Below are positions 36,301 through 47,710 of a DNA stretch of 64,000 bases, piece by piece; the first letter of the stretch is position 1, and every line of letters starts with the position of its first letter. Below the pieces are notes generated by a model. That model did no database searches. It saw nothing but the letters and a program-made list of their open reading frames with translations, and had not been told where the DNA came from. The DNA comes from Erwinia sp. HDF1-3R. Lineage in GTDB: Bacteria; Pseudomonadota; Gammaproteobacteria; Enterobacterales; Enterobacteriaceae. The stretch spans positions 682,001-746,000 of the forward strand of contig NZ_CP155071.1 of assembly GCF_039621855.1 (NCBI RefSeq), written 5' to 3'. Position numbers and translations under genes: made by a program.

Positions 36301-37775
36301 ACCTGAAAACGCTTCGTCAGGATATTCCGGCAGGCCTGGTCGTTTTTCTGGTCGCGCTACCGCTCTGTCTGGGGATTGCGCAGGCCAGTGGTCTTCCGCC
36401 CTTTGTCGGACTGCTGACCGGCGTGATTGGCGGTCTGGTGGTCACCACCTTTAGCCCGTCAAAGTTTGCCGTAAGCGGGCCGGCTGCCGGTCTGGTCACT
36501 ATCGTCACCGGCGCAATCGAAACTCTTGGTTCCTTTTCAGCCCTGCTGTTTGCGCTCATCGTCGCCGGTGTATTGCAGTTTTTGTTCGGCGTGCTGCGGG
36601 CCGGGCGATTTATTACGCTGGTGCCGGGTACGGTGATCAAAGGTATGCTGGCCGCTATCGGTATTTTGCTGATTATTCAGCAGATACCGGTCGCGCTGGG
36701 GGCAGCCGAAGAGAGCAAACTCAGTACGCTGGTCACCGGCGGGGCGTTCAGCGTCTCAATTCCGGCCATTGTCGTATCCGGTATTGGGCTGCTTATTCTG
36801 TGGTTTTGGTCGACGCGTACCCTTAAGAACATTAAGGCGCTGAGCTGGATGCCCGGTCCGCTGGTAGCAGTCCTGTTCGGCTGTCTGGTTACCCTGATCG
36901 GTGGCAGGCTGTTCCCCGAGATTATAAGCAATCTGCCGCGTATCTCGCTGCCTGCTTTTGACAGTATCCAGGCGCTTACCGGCGAGCTCCAGCGCCCGGA
37001 CTGGTCCGTCTGGCAGAATCCGATGGTCTATATGATTGCGGTGACGCTGGCGATTGTCGCCAGTCTGGAAACGCTGCTCAGCCAGGAGGCACTGAAAAAG
37101 CTTCGCCCACAAAATCCACCGCCCTCGCCGGATAAAGAGATGCGCGCTCAGGGGGTGGGTAACCTGCTTAGCGGCCTGCTCGGTGGACTGCCCATCACTG
37201 CCGTTATTGTTCGCAGCTCGGTTAATGTTAGCGCCGGGGCGCAGAGCAAGATATCCATCCTGATCCACGGGGCGTTGCTGCTGGTATGCGGCCTCTATTT
37301 CAGCGATCTGCTGAATGCCATTCCACTGGCCAGCCTGGCCGCCGTGCTGCTTTATACCGGTTACAAGCTTGCCACCCCACGGCTGTTTGTGGAGCAGTTC
37401 CGTCAGGGCGCCCAGCAGTATGTCCCTTTTCTGGCGACCATTGGCGGTATCCTGGTCTTTGGTATGCTGGCCGGGATTGGTATTGGTCTGGCCACCCAGA
37501 TCCTGTTCAGCATTTATAAGAGTCATCACAACGCGATGCAGCTCACCCGCTATGACGACCATTTCGTGCTGCACTTTCAGCAGAACCTGACGTTTATGCA
37601 TAACCCACGCCTCAAGGGGCTGCTGGCGCAGATCCCGGAAAACAGCGTGGTGATCGTCGATCATGATAATGCCGAGTACCTGGATCCGGACGTAAAGGCC
37701 GTGCTACAGGATTTCGGCGAGGAGGCCCCAAAGCGGGGGATCGTCCTGAATCAGTGGCCGGTCACGCTGGCGTAG
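36297..37775 (+). CDS. SulP-family anion transporter (probable bicarbonate)
   Basis: The 492-residue protein has the SulP/SLC26 membrane domain: DIPAGLVVFLVALPLCLGIAQASG at the start, FAVSGPAAGLVTIV in the third helix, and GLLGGLPITAVIVRSSVNVSAGAQSK near residue 300. The last 80 residues (MHNPRLKGLLAQ, VVIVDHDNAEYLDPD) look like a shortened STAS-type domain. SulP proteins move sulfate, bicarbonate or other anions; coupling to a carbonic anhydrase gene with overlapping codons points to bicarbonate. The gene ends 178 bases before the convergent porin gene, with a short repeat array and a hairpin between. Confidence 0.88.
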   Translation: MNLKTLRQDIPAGLVVFLVALPLCLGIAQASGLPPFVGLLTGVIGGLVVTTFSPSKFAVSGPAAGLVTIVTGAIETLGSFSALLFALIVAGVLQFLFGVLRAGRFITLVPGTVIKGMLAAIGILLIIQQIPVALGAAEESKLSTLVTGGAFSVSIPAIVVSGIGLLILWFWSTRTLKNIKALSWMPGPLVAVLFGCLVTLIGGRLFPEIISNLPRISLPAFDSIQALTGELQRPDWSVWQNPMVYMIAVTLAIVASLETLLSQEALKKLRPQNPPPSPDKEMRAQGVGNLLSGLLGGLPITAVIVRSSVNVSAGAQSKISILIHGALLLVCGLYFSDLLNAIPLASLAAVLLYTGYKLATPRLFVEQFRQGAQQYVPFLATIGGILVFGMLAGIGIGLATQILFSIYKSHHNAMQLTRYDDHFVLHFQQNLTFMHNPRLKGLLAQIPENSVVIVDHDNAEYLDPDVKAVLQDFGEEAPKRGIVLNQWPVTLA

Positions 37776-37818
37776 TTACGTAACTGCGTAACTTCGTAAC
37801 TGCGTAACCGCATAACCA
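37771..37818. repeat. 8-bp degenerate tandem repeat after the SulP gene
   Basis: Units of the type GTAACTGC, GTAACTTC, GTAACTGC, GTAACCGC follow one another directly after the SulP stop codon. It has no coding role and lies just before the palindromic hairpin at 37832-37863. Confidence 0.8.
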
Positions 37819-37831
37819 CTTAAAAGACTGG

Positions 37832-37863
37832 CTGGTATTCCCTGCTTTAGCAGGGAATACCAG
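37832..37863. terminator. Perfect 14-bp hairpin between convergent SulP and porin genes
   Basis: Arms CTGGTATTCCCTGC (37832-37845) and GCAGGGAATACCAG (37850-37863) pair completely around a TTTA loop. It lies between two convergent genes and probably ends or protects both transcripts. Neither side has a strong run of U, so intrinsic termination is uncertain. Confidence 0.6.
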
Positions 37864-37952
37864 CAGCACCATAGACTTATCACCCAGCATCCAGAAGAAC
37901 GCTCTGGCTTCGCGTAATACCTTCATCAGACCGATCGCCTGCGCTTAGCTCG

Positions 37953-40903
<2,951 letters not shown>

Positions 40904-40939
40904 GCTGTTTATCCTTAAACAGTCGAGAAATGCTTATTT

Positions 40940-42382
40940 TTAGAGAGTCGAAGGTTGCTCGTTATCTTCCAAGGGCATCCTGGCCTTAATAACCTGTCGT
41001 TTATGCAACAGCAGGGTCAGCAGGACAGGGACCACCAGGGCAACCAGCATGGCGAGTGAAAAGACGGGCCAGAATTGCGGCTTAATAGAGAGGATTCCCG
41101 GCAGGCCCCCGACGCCAATGCCGTTGGCCGTCACGCCATACAGCCCGCAAATCAGCGCGGCAAGCGCAGAGCCAATCATGGCGGAGAGCATGGGGAAGCG
41201 ATATTTCATATTGATGCCATACATCGCAGGTTCGGTCACCCCGAGGAAGGCGGAGATGGCGGCAGGCACTGAGACTTCCCGTTCACTTTTCTTTTTACCG
41301 ACCAGGATGATGCCCACGACGGCGGCACCCTGAGCAATATTGGAGAGGGCGATAAGCGGCCAGAGCGGCGTACCGCCGGTGCTTTGGATCATCTGCATAT
41401 CAATCGCCAGCGTGGTCTGATGTACGCCAGTGATCACCAGCGGCGCGTAGAGGAAGCCAAACAGGGCTGCGCCTACGGGTGCAAAGCTGCCGGTCATTAC
41501 GCCCTTCACTGCCCAGGCCACGCCATCGCCGATCATTCGGCCAAAGGGGCCAATCAGAGAGTGCGCCAGGAACACCGCCAGTATCAGCGAAATCACCGGG
41601 ACAAAGACCAGATAGAGGTAAGCCGGGATCAGCTTCTTAAGACGATTTTCAATCAGCGCCAGCGCGATACCGGCCAGCATAGAAGGAATAACCTGGGCCT
41701 GGTAGCCGACCTTTTCGATGGTGAACCAGCCCAGATGCCAGACGTCAGGGATCTGCTGGCCCAGCCCGTAGGAGTTCATTAGCTGGGGGGAAACCAGGGT
41801 AATGCCCAGCACGATCCCGAGGATTTCTGTGCCGCCCATCTTTTTCACCGTTGACCAGCATACGGCAACCGGCAGGAACATAAATATCGCCTCGCCCGGC
41901 AGCCACAGAAGATCGTACATCGCCTGCCAGAAGGGGGAGATCTGCGCCAGCGTTTTGCCGTCTGACAGCGGGATATCGCCAATGATGTTACGGAAGCCAA
42001 GTATCAGGCCACCGCTGATGAGGGCGGGGAGCAGCGGGAAGAAGATCTCAGCAAAGTGGGAGATCCCCCGCTCAAGGGCGGTCATATTCTGGCGGGCGGC
42101 ATTTTTCGTCTCTTCTTTACTCCCCTCGTTTTTTTCCGCCTGGGTAATCAAAGCCGCATAGTAGTCGCCCACCTCGGTACCGATCACCACCTGGAACTGG
42201 CCTGCGGAGGTAAAGCAGCCCTTGACCATACTCAACTGTTCTATCTTTGTGGGTTCCGCCTTCATCGGGTCGTGAAGAACGAAACGTAAACGGGTAATAC
42301 AGTGGCTTACCTTAGCAATATTGCTGGCTCCGCCGACCAGCGCGATCAGGCGCTCTACGTCCTTATGCAATTCCATGCTCAT
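40940..42382 (-). CDS. treB: PTS trehalose-specific EIIBC component TreB
   Basis: This 480-residue PTS permease has an N-terminal EIIB domain with the phosphorylated cysteine Cys28 (SHCITRLRFVLHD) and a C-terminal EIIC membrane domain with the glucose-family motifs (GVTEPAMYGINMKYRFPM). There is no EIIA domain; enteric TreB relies on the glucose EIIA (Crr). It imports trehalose with phosphorylation. It heads the tre operon and is preceded by a perfect palindromic operator, with treR upstream in the same orientation, as in E. coli. A ribosome binding site (AAGGAC) precedes the ATG at 42382. Confidence 0.95.
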   Translation of the reverse strand: MSMELHKDVERLIALVGGASNIAKVSHCITRLRFVLHDPMKAEPTKIEQLSMVKGCFTSAGQFQVVIGTEVGDYYAALITQAEKNEGSKEETKNAARQNMTALERGISHFAEIFFPLLPALISGGLILGFRNIIGDIPLSDGKTLAQISPFWQAMYDLLWLPGEAIFMFLPVAVCWSTVKKMGGTEILGIVLGITLVSPQLMNSYGLGQQIPDVWHLGWFTIEKVGYQAQVIPSMLAGIALALIENRLKKLIPAYLYLVFVPVISLILAVFLAHSLIGPFGRMIGDGVAWAVKGVMTGSFAPVGAALFGFLYAPLVITGVHQTTLAIDMQMIQSTGGTPLWPLIALSNIAQGAAVVGIILVGKKKSEREVSVPAAISAFLGVTEPAMYGINMKYRFPMLSAMIGSALAALICGLYGVTANGIGVGGLPGILSIKPQFWPVFSLAMLVALVVPVLLTLLLHKRQVIKARMPLEDNEQPSTL

Positions 42383-42472
42383 GTTGTGTCCTTACAGAAA
42401 AAGGTCAATCAGCGGTACGCAAACCGTCGCTCCGCTGAGGTGTGCAGAGAATAACGGGATAATCGGGATTTG

Positions 42473-42490
42473 TATGGGAACGTTCCCATA
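42473..42490. promoter_or_regulatory. TreR operator
   Basis: The 18-base perfect palindrome TATGGGAACGTTCCCATA lies 90 bases upstream of the treB start. Its centre GGGAACGTTCCC matches the TreR operator known from E. coli. It sits between treR and treB, so it should repress treB-treC-porin in the absence of trehalose-6-phosphate. Confidence 0.88.
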
Positions 42491-42560
42491 TCTGTGCAGC
42501 ATCTCGCAAAATTTCTTATAAGCCTGCCAAAGAGGGACGCTTAACGCTTTGGTAGAGCGG

Positions 42561-43526
42561 TCAGGGGACGAGTGGGGCAGAAATAAGCCTGGCGGGCAGG
42601 GTGATCTGCTGATGTGGCCCGCTGCCCGACAGCTGCGCAATCAGCTGTTTTGCCGCGGCTTCTCCGCTGCTGCTGTAGCCCAGGCTAACAAACAGGGTGG
42701 CGGGATAAAGGAAGTGTAAAAGGGGATTGGTGCCGATGCAGCACACCTGCACGGCGTTGGGCTGCACCTGTTGCAGATATTTTTGCACGCCCAGAGTGAT
42801 GGTATCGGACGCGCAAATCACCGCCTGCGTCTGTGGGGTGAGTACCTGGGGTAACAGGTCGTAACCGCTTTGATAGCCCAAATCACCCAGCGCCAGCGAA
42901 GGCAGCAGCTTATGCGCCTGGCACACTGCACGGTAGGCGTCGGACCGCTGTTTGCCGGTGGTGGTGTCCTCGGGCGTCACGCCAATAAAGCTGATATGGC
43001 GCAGCTGTCTCTTGATCAGTTCGTCCATCAGCAGAGCCACGGCGCCGGCATCGTCGTAGCAAACGGATGACAGGCCAGGCATTGGGCGGGCCATCATCAC
43101 CAGCTTGTCCTGCCATGGCGTCAACATCTCACTTCCTAACCCGGTAAAGCCAAACAGCACGACGCCATCAATATTACGCTGCGCCAGCACCTGAAGATGC
43201 TCCTCAACCCGGGCCGGGTTGAACTGGCTTTCCAGCACGATAGGGTCGTACCCCTGCTGATAAAACAGCGGTAGCATCGATCTGACCGCCTGATTTTCAG
43301 ACGGGGAGTCCAGCCTTGAAACGATAATCGCGACGACCTTATCGCTCAGGCTACGCAGCGATCGCGCGGATTTCGACGGATGAAAGTTATGCTGTTCAAT
43401 CACCTGGAGAATTCTGGCGCGCGTATCAGGATTCACGCCGCTTTCATTATTAATTACGCGGGAAACGGTCGATTTACCGACGCCGCTCAGGCGCGCGATA
43501 TCTTTTATGGTCAGGCGATTTTGCAT
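42561..43526 (-). CDS. treR: Trehalose operon repressor TreR (LacI family)
   Basis: The 321-residue protein has the LacI-type N-terminal helix-turn-helix (LTIKDIARLSGVGKSTVSRVIN, residues 5-26) with the hinge helix SKSARSLRS, followed by a periplasmic-binding-protein-like effector domain. E. coli TreR (315) senses trehalose-6-phosphate as inducer. It lies just upstream of treB on the same strand, as in E. coli, with the operator palindrome between them. Length and context make the assignment safe. Confidence 0.94.
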   Translation of the reverse strand: MQNRLTIKDIARLSGVGKSTVSRVINNESGVNPDTRARILQVIEQHNFHPSKSARSLRSLSDKVVAIIVSRLDSPSENQAVRSMLPLFYQQGYDPIVLESQFNPARVEEHLQVLAQRNIDGVVLFGFTGLGSEMLTPWQDKLVMMARPMPGLSSVCYDDAGAVALLMDELIKRQLRHISFIGVTPEDTTTGKQRSDAYRAVCQAHKLLPSLALGDLGYQSGYDLLPQVLTPQTQAVICASDTITLGVQKYLQQVQPNAVQVCCIGTNPLLHFLYPATLFVSLGYSSSGEAAAKQLIAQLSGSGPHQQITLPARLISAPLVP

Positions 43527-43661
43527 AGTGGGCGCTAAAGGGGCGTCGCGACGTGGCGTCAGATATCGTTACGATACCATAAATTAGTTTTGTTACGCTG
43601 TTGCAAAAGCAGGCTGCCGTTCTATGATTCGGGGGCAAAATTGCGCTTCAGAGGGATTGTT

Positions 43662-44786
43662 ATGAGATTTAAAGGCCTGACGAAAGGATTTTTTATTGTA
43701 ATTCTTTTTATTGTGACGGTAGCGTTTCTGGATATCCTGGGGCCTTACTACTCATCCGTATTATGGGCGGCCATTCTGGCGATTATTTTCCATCCGTTGA
43801 AAACCCGGTTGCGTAAGCTTATCGGTGAGAAGAATGGGCTGGCCTCATTCTTAACCCTGTTGATTATCTGTTTAATCGTTTTCACCCCGCTGGTGGTTCT
43901 CGCGTCCTCCATGGCGATTGAATTCAACGTGGTCTATACCAAACTTCAGCACAACAACACGCAGCTGCCGACCGTTCTTGCGGATATCATGCAGCATCTT
44001 CCCGCCTGGGCAGGTAATTTCCTGGCGGAACATCATCTGGATACGGCGGCCAGCATCCAGCAGAAGCTTTCGCAGTTTGCGCTGCAGGGGAGCCAGTATC
44101 TGGCGGGCAGCGTTTTCCTGATAGGCAAGAGCACCTTCGGCTTTACGATAGGCTTCGGCATCATGCTCTATCTGCTGTTTTTCCTGCTAAAGGATGGTTC
44201 CTATCTGGTGAACCTGATCCTCGAAGCGCTGCCGCTTTCGAAGTATGCGAAGCATCATCTGTTTATGAAATTTGCTGCCGTATCGCGCGCGACGGTAAAG
44301 GGTACGGTGGTGGTAGCCGTCGTGCAGGGGGCGCTGGGTGGCCTGGCATTCTACTTTACCGGCATTGAAGGCAGCCTGCTGTGGGGCGCGCTTATTGCGC
44401 TGCTTTCACTGATACCGGCCGTGGGTTCAGCAATAATCTGGGTGCCTGCCGCCGTCTATTTCTTTGCCTCCGGCATGCTCTGGCAGGGCCTTTTCCTGGT
44501 CGGATTCTTTGTGGTGGTGATTGGGCTGGTTGATAATATTCTTCGCCCGCTGCTGGTCGGCAAGGATACCAAAATGCCGGACTACCTGATTCTGATCGCC
44601 ACGCTGGGCGGGATGGAAGTTTACGGCATCAATGGCTTCGTCATTGGCCCGCTTATCGCCGCGATGTTTATTGCCTGCTGGAACCTGCTTTCCGGTCGCG
44701 ATAATCAGGCGAATAGCGATGAGATCGATGAAGATTTCATCGAAGAAGGTCAGAATCACGCCGATGCGGCGGAAGAAGCGAAGTAA
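43662..44786 (+). CDS. AI-2E/PerM-family transporter (YdiK-like)
   Basis: The 374-residue inner membrane protein has eight or so hydrophobic segments and the AI-2E exporter pattern: YSSVLWAAILAIIFHPLKTRLRK near the start, a long loop at residues 85-140, and the C-terminal signature ALIALLSLIPAVGSAIIWVPAAVYF with VGFFVVVIGLVDNILRPLLVGK. It resembles E. coli YdiK. Family members export small molecules or act as Na+/Li+ antiporters; the substrate here is unknown. I start it at MRFKGLTKG (43662), with GAGGGA upstream, because the longer frame to 43590 lacks a membrane-type start. It ends in a very acidic tail. The gene is alone, divergent from treR. Confidence 0.85.
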   Translation: MRFKGLTKGFFIVILFIVTVAFLDILGPYYSSVLWAAILAIIFHPLKTRLRKLIGEKNGLASFLTLLIICLIVFTPLVVLASSMAIEFNVVYTKLQHNNTQLPTVLADIMQHLPAWAGNFLAEHHLDTAASIQQKLSQFALQGSQYLAGSVFLIGKSTFGFTIGFGIMLYLLFFLLKDGSYLVNLILEALPLSKYAKHHLFMKFAAVSRATVKGTVVVAVVQGALGGLAFYFTGIEGSLLWGALIALLSLIPAVGSAIIWVPAAVYFFASGMLWQGLFLVGFFVVVIGLVDNILRPLLVGKDTKMPDYLILIATLGGMEVYGINGFVIGPLIAAMFIACWNLLSGRDNQANSDEIDEDFIEEGQNHADAAEEAK

Positions 44787-44810
44787 CGTCCGGATCATGT
44801 CGTCGGATGA

Positions 44811-44840
44811 GCCACTGCCGAATCAACAATCGGCAGTGGC
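44811..44840. terminator. Bidirectional hairpin between convergent AI-2E and esterase genes
   Basis: An 11-base-pair perfect stem (GCCACTGCCGA with TCGGCAGTGGC) with an eight-base loop lies 24 bases after the AI-2E gene stop and 31 bases before the esterase stop. It has only a short T stretch on either side. Confidence 0.6.
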
Positions 44841-44871
44841 GTATTAAGGCGAGGGTATCGCCAGCTAAGGC

Positions 44872-45897
44872 TTACTTAAGATGTTCCTTAAGCAGTAAAC
44901 CCGCCTGATCCAGCGCGACCTGAACCTCTGGCACGGTAGCCACGGCGTTCAGCAGGCCGTAATCATGGATCATACCGTTATAGCGAACCTGCACCACATC
45001 CACACCGGCAGCATTCAGCTTGCGGGCGTAGGCTTCACCTTCATCGCGTAGAACATCATTTTCAGCCGTCTGAACCAGTGCCGGAGGCAGCCCCTTAAGC
45101 TGGTCATCAGAGGCCCGCAGCGGCGAAGCGTAAATCTCTGCGCGCTGGCTGGCGCTGGTGGTGTAGTTATCCCAGAACCATTTCATCATATTGCGGGTCA
45201 GGAAGCGGCCTTCAGCGAACTGCTTGTAGGAGGCGGTATCAAATTTAGCATCCGTAACCGGCCAGAACAGCACCTGGTAGCGCAGCTTCGGCGTACCTTT
45301 ATCTTTAGCCATCAGGCTGACCACCGTCGCCATATTACCGCCAACGCTGTTACCGGCAACGGCCAGGCGGCTGCCGTCTACGTCGATATCGGCACCCTGT
45401 TCAGCAACCCATTTTGTCGCCGCGTAAGCCTGATTGATGGCAACCGGATAGTGTGCTTCCGGGCTTGGCGTGTAGTTAACGAACACCGCAACGGCACCTG
45501 AAGAGACGACCAGATCTCTGACCATACGCTGATGAGTGGGGTAGTCACCCAGCACCCAGCCACCGCCGTGGAAGAACATAAACGCCGGTAGCGTACCTTT
45601 AACGTTTTCCGGCCGGACGATGGTTAATTCAAGAGGTTTTCCATCGACCTGAATGGTCTTGTTCGATACCGTCACCCCGGACAAATCCACCTTGACGCCC
45701 GACTGTGCGCCGGACAGCACCGCACGTGCATCCTTAGGCGAGAGCTGTTCGATAGGTTTTCCGTTGCCGCTGTTCAGTGCGTTAACAAATGTCTGGACAC
45801 CCTTATCCAGATGCGGGTCGGTTTGTGAAGCAGCGTAAGCAGAGCCCATCGAAAGTATTAAACTGCCGCTAAGTAAATAACGAGCCAGTGGTTTCAT
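44872..45897 (-). CDS. Exported alpha/beta-hydrolase esterase (HSL/Aes-type)
   Basis: The 341-residue enzyme has a signal peptide (MKPLARYLLSGSLILSMGSAYA, cleavage near residue 22), so it is predicted to be periplasmic or secreted. The oxyanion motif FHGGGWVLGDY and the nucleophile elbow AVAGNSVGGNMA (GxSxG with Ser) define the hormone-sensitive-lipase group. The acid and base are probably in ENDVLRDEGE and GMIHDYGLL. It would cleave short acyl esters; the natural substrate is unknown. It is monocistronic and convergent with the AI-2E gene. Cytoplasmic Aes proteins lack such a signal peptide. Confidence 0.88.
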   Translation of the reverse strand: MKPLARYLLSGSLILSMGSAYAASQTDPHLDKGVQTFVNALNSGNGKPIEQLSPKDARAVLSGAQSGVKVDLSGVTVSNKTIQVDGKPLELTIVRPENVKGTLPAFMFFHGGGWVLGDYPTHQRMVRDLVVSSGAVAVFVNYTPSPEAHYPVAINQAYAATKWVAEQGADIDVDGSRLAVAGNSVGGNMATVVSLMAKDKGTPKLRYQVLFWPVTDAKFDTASYKQFAEGRFLTRNMMKWFWDNYTTSASQRAEIYASPLRASDDQLKGLPPALVQTAENDVLRDEGEAYARKLNAAGVDVVQVRYNGMIHDYGLLNAVATVPEVQVALDQAGLLLKEHLK

Positions 45898-46237
45898 ATT
45901 CCATCCTCAGATTATCAAAAAAAATCAATGATTGGCGAAGTGGGTAGCCATTAAAAATAAGTGCCATTTAAGAATAGAAGAAATGAGAAAATATGCCTGT
46001 ATCGATTAAGATGATGATAAATAGGTTTTTTTATGCAATAGCGATGGGGGTAAGTTGTTTTTTTGTTGCGGACAGGGATTATTTACCCGTGGTTAATTCG
46101 AGTTTAGGTTAACTATTAGGGCGATTTTTGTTCAGGGTTTGCGGGAAAGTCTTTTACCTGCTTCTTGCCCATCAGGTACTTCGCTGAAACCTGAAGGGCG
46201 TTACGCTTAGTGGCATCACCGGCCGGACGATCTCCGC
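45898..46237. other. Intergenic region upstream of the esterase gene
   Basis: It holds the esterase promoter (AT-rich near 45940-46030) and the 3' end of the next gene. I see no gene. A short inverted repeat, CAGGTACT to ACCTG at about 46172-46193, is a weak terminator candidate. Confidence 0.5.
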
Positions 46238-46678
46238 TTAGTTATTGATACCGGTGATCAGCACCCAGGTGGTTTTACAGGCACTGTCCGGGCACACGCC
46301 GCTAAACCACAGCTGGCCCCCATCCCCAACCATAACGCCGAGATCCCGGGCGAAGAGATCCTCATATTTCTGGCGGGTTATCGCCCGGGAATAAACCGGC
46401 GTGAAAATAACGTCGTAATGCTTTTTAAAATCGCTGGCCGTGCGGATACGCGTTTTCTTCCCTTTAACGGAAACGGTAATAGGATAAGACACCATCGAGG
46501 CAAGCCTGTCTTTATCCTTATGCGCCACTGATGTCTGCAACCGATCGAAAAAGGCGTGATAAGGCTGATGCGCCCCGAACAGAGAGTCCAGCCGGTGATC
46601 CATATCCTCGACCGTTGCTGACATCGCGGTACTGATGCTTAAGGCAGAAATTAGCAAAGTTATAATCTTAGCGTTCAT
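46238..46678 (-). CDS. Exported protein of unknown function
   Basis: The 146-residue product starts with a signal peptide (MNAKIITLLISALSISTAMSA). The mature part is about 125 residues, with LASMVSYPITVSVKGKKTRIRTASDF and FKKHYDVIFTPVYS followed by a C-terminal pair of cysteines (CPDSAC) that could form a disulfide. The length and the alternation of a helix with a central YPITV strand would fit an NTF2-like fold, but I do not recognise a named family. I chose ATG at 46678 over a GTG at 46690. It is alone on the minus strand. Function unknown; periplasmic location likely. Confidence 0.7.
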   Translation of the reverse strand: MNAKIITLLISALSISTAMSATVEDMDHRLDSLFGAHQPYHAFFDRLQTSVAHKDKDRLASMVSYPITVSVKGKKTRIRTASDFKKHYDVIFTPVYSRAITRQKYEDLFARDLGVMVGDGGQLWFSGVCPDSACKTTWVLITGINN

Positions 46679-46890
46679 CGAGTTTCTCACTTAAGGACGG
46701 GGTGGCAGGTTAAGGTATTATCGCCGTGATGACAGTCAGAAGTGATTGTGCACGTGCGCTGGAGCGGGGTAAAGGCTTTGGTGCGGCCAGGGGACAATGC
46801 GGGCGCAGGAGTGATGGAGGATAGGGTGAGGATGATGAGAGCCTGTGAGAGCGGGTTTCATTGGTTGTCAGCATGATCGTTTAGCAGAAA

Positions 46891-46911
46891 AGCCGCATCT
46901 TTTGATGCGGC
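46891..46911. terminator. Bidirectional intrinsic terminator
   Basis: The stem GCCGCATC (46892-46899) with GATGCGGC (46904-46911) is followed on the plus strand by seven T and on the minus strand by TTTT. On the minus strand it ends the small gene at 46917-47060. The strong plus-strand T run suggests it may also end a plus-strand RNA. Confidence 0.8.
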
Positions 46912-46916
46912 TTTTT

Positions 46917-47060
46917 TTATTTCTTATTCTGCTGGTTTGGATTCATTTGCTTTCCTCTATTTCCCTGAGCCTGGTCATGTTGTTTATTTGTCCCGTCAGA
47001 TCCTTTGTTGGGGTTGGGGATATTGGATGAGTTGTCCTGGGGTTTGATTTTTTTGGTCAT
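46917..47060 (-). CDS. Small hydrophilic protein (47 residues)
   Basis: A 47-codon minus-strand frame starts with MTKKIKPQDNSSNIPNPNKG and ends NPNQQNKK. It has a very strong ribosome binding site (AAGGAG, 9 bases before the ATG) and an intrinsic terminator directly after the stop. The product is almost entirely polar (Asn, Gln, Lys, Gly), with no hydrophobic segment, so it is likely intrinsically disordered, like several small stress-induced enteric proteins. I do not recognise a family. The combination of ribosome binding site, codon pattern and terminator makes a real gene likely. Confidence 0.6.
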   Translation of the reverse strand: MTKKIKPQDNSSNIPNPNKGSDGTNKQHDQAQGNRGKQMNPNQQNKK

Positions 47061-47352
47061 AATGAAAGGCTCCTTGGATAATATTAAAAAACCAGATTTT
47101 CTGGAGTGTGTTAAATATTGATTTTACAATGCCACATAATGGCGGCTCTGAAAACACCCTGTCCCGATATAAAAAGTGATCTCTGATACAAATCGAAATT
47201 TTGCTATATAGCAGAATCACATCATGCATCATCATTGATGAGTCCTTTTCATGGAATTCGCTTAAGAAAACTAAATCTGTACCTGTTGCAAATTTCACCG
47301 TTGGTATATTAATTTTTTCAGAAAAATCAGATGAAGGGTTATACGACTAACC

Positions 47353-47395
47353 TGCACAGGAAAACGGTAAGTTAAGGCGAGACCTTGAATAACCG
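47353..47395 (+). pseudogene. Degenerate fragment of a second toxin gene start
   Basis: The stretch beginning GCACAGGAAAACGGTAAG and ending GCGAGACCTTGAATAA matches codons 21-33 of the intact toxin gene (47770-47812) at about 85 percent by eye. There is no open frame around it. It looks like the residue of a duplicated or displaced toxin gene. Confidence 0.6.
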
Positions 47396-47414
47396 GCTGT
47401 CTACTCAGGCAGTG

Positions 47415-47569
47415 TAAGCGTCCCGCTAAAATGGTCCATTCACTTTTAGAGAGCTTCCGACATACTGATTATCTCCCCTGAGAAGATCGTTATGCGTAAG
47501 ATCCGATTCACTGAACACCAGATCATCGCTGTACTGAAATCAGTCGAAGCTGGCAGGATTTTGGGGTAG
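47415..47569 (+). mobile_element. Truncated IS3-family remnant
   Basis: An orfA start (ATG at 47492, MRKIRFTEHQIIAVLKSVEA) of an IS3-family element runs for 22 codons before its homology ends. The DNA after it, GCAGGATTTTGGGGTAGGGTCA, resembles the right end of the IS at 54749-56037. So two IS ends seem fused by deletion. Confidence 0.65.
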
Positions 47570-47710
47570 GGTCAGGCAGCGTGAACCTTATTTTTTCTGC
47601 CGGGGTTTTTACGTTCTTATAACGGCGTTAGTTGCAGAGATGGAGCATTGACCACACCAGGCGGGAAGAATAGCCTTAGCGAATATCTTATCTTGTTAAA
47701 GGGAATTAAT

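Larger units (their letters stand above)
47061..47710. other. Intergenic region with decayed fragments
   Basis: The left part must hold the promoter of the small gene and is AT-rich. A short degenerate copy of the toxin 5' coding sequence lies at about 47353-47395, and a truncated IS3-family end with an orfA start at about 47415-47569. The right end leads into the toxin gene. No intact gene is seen. Confidence 0.6.
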
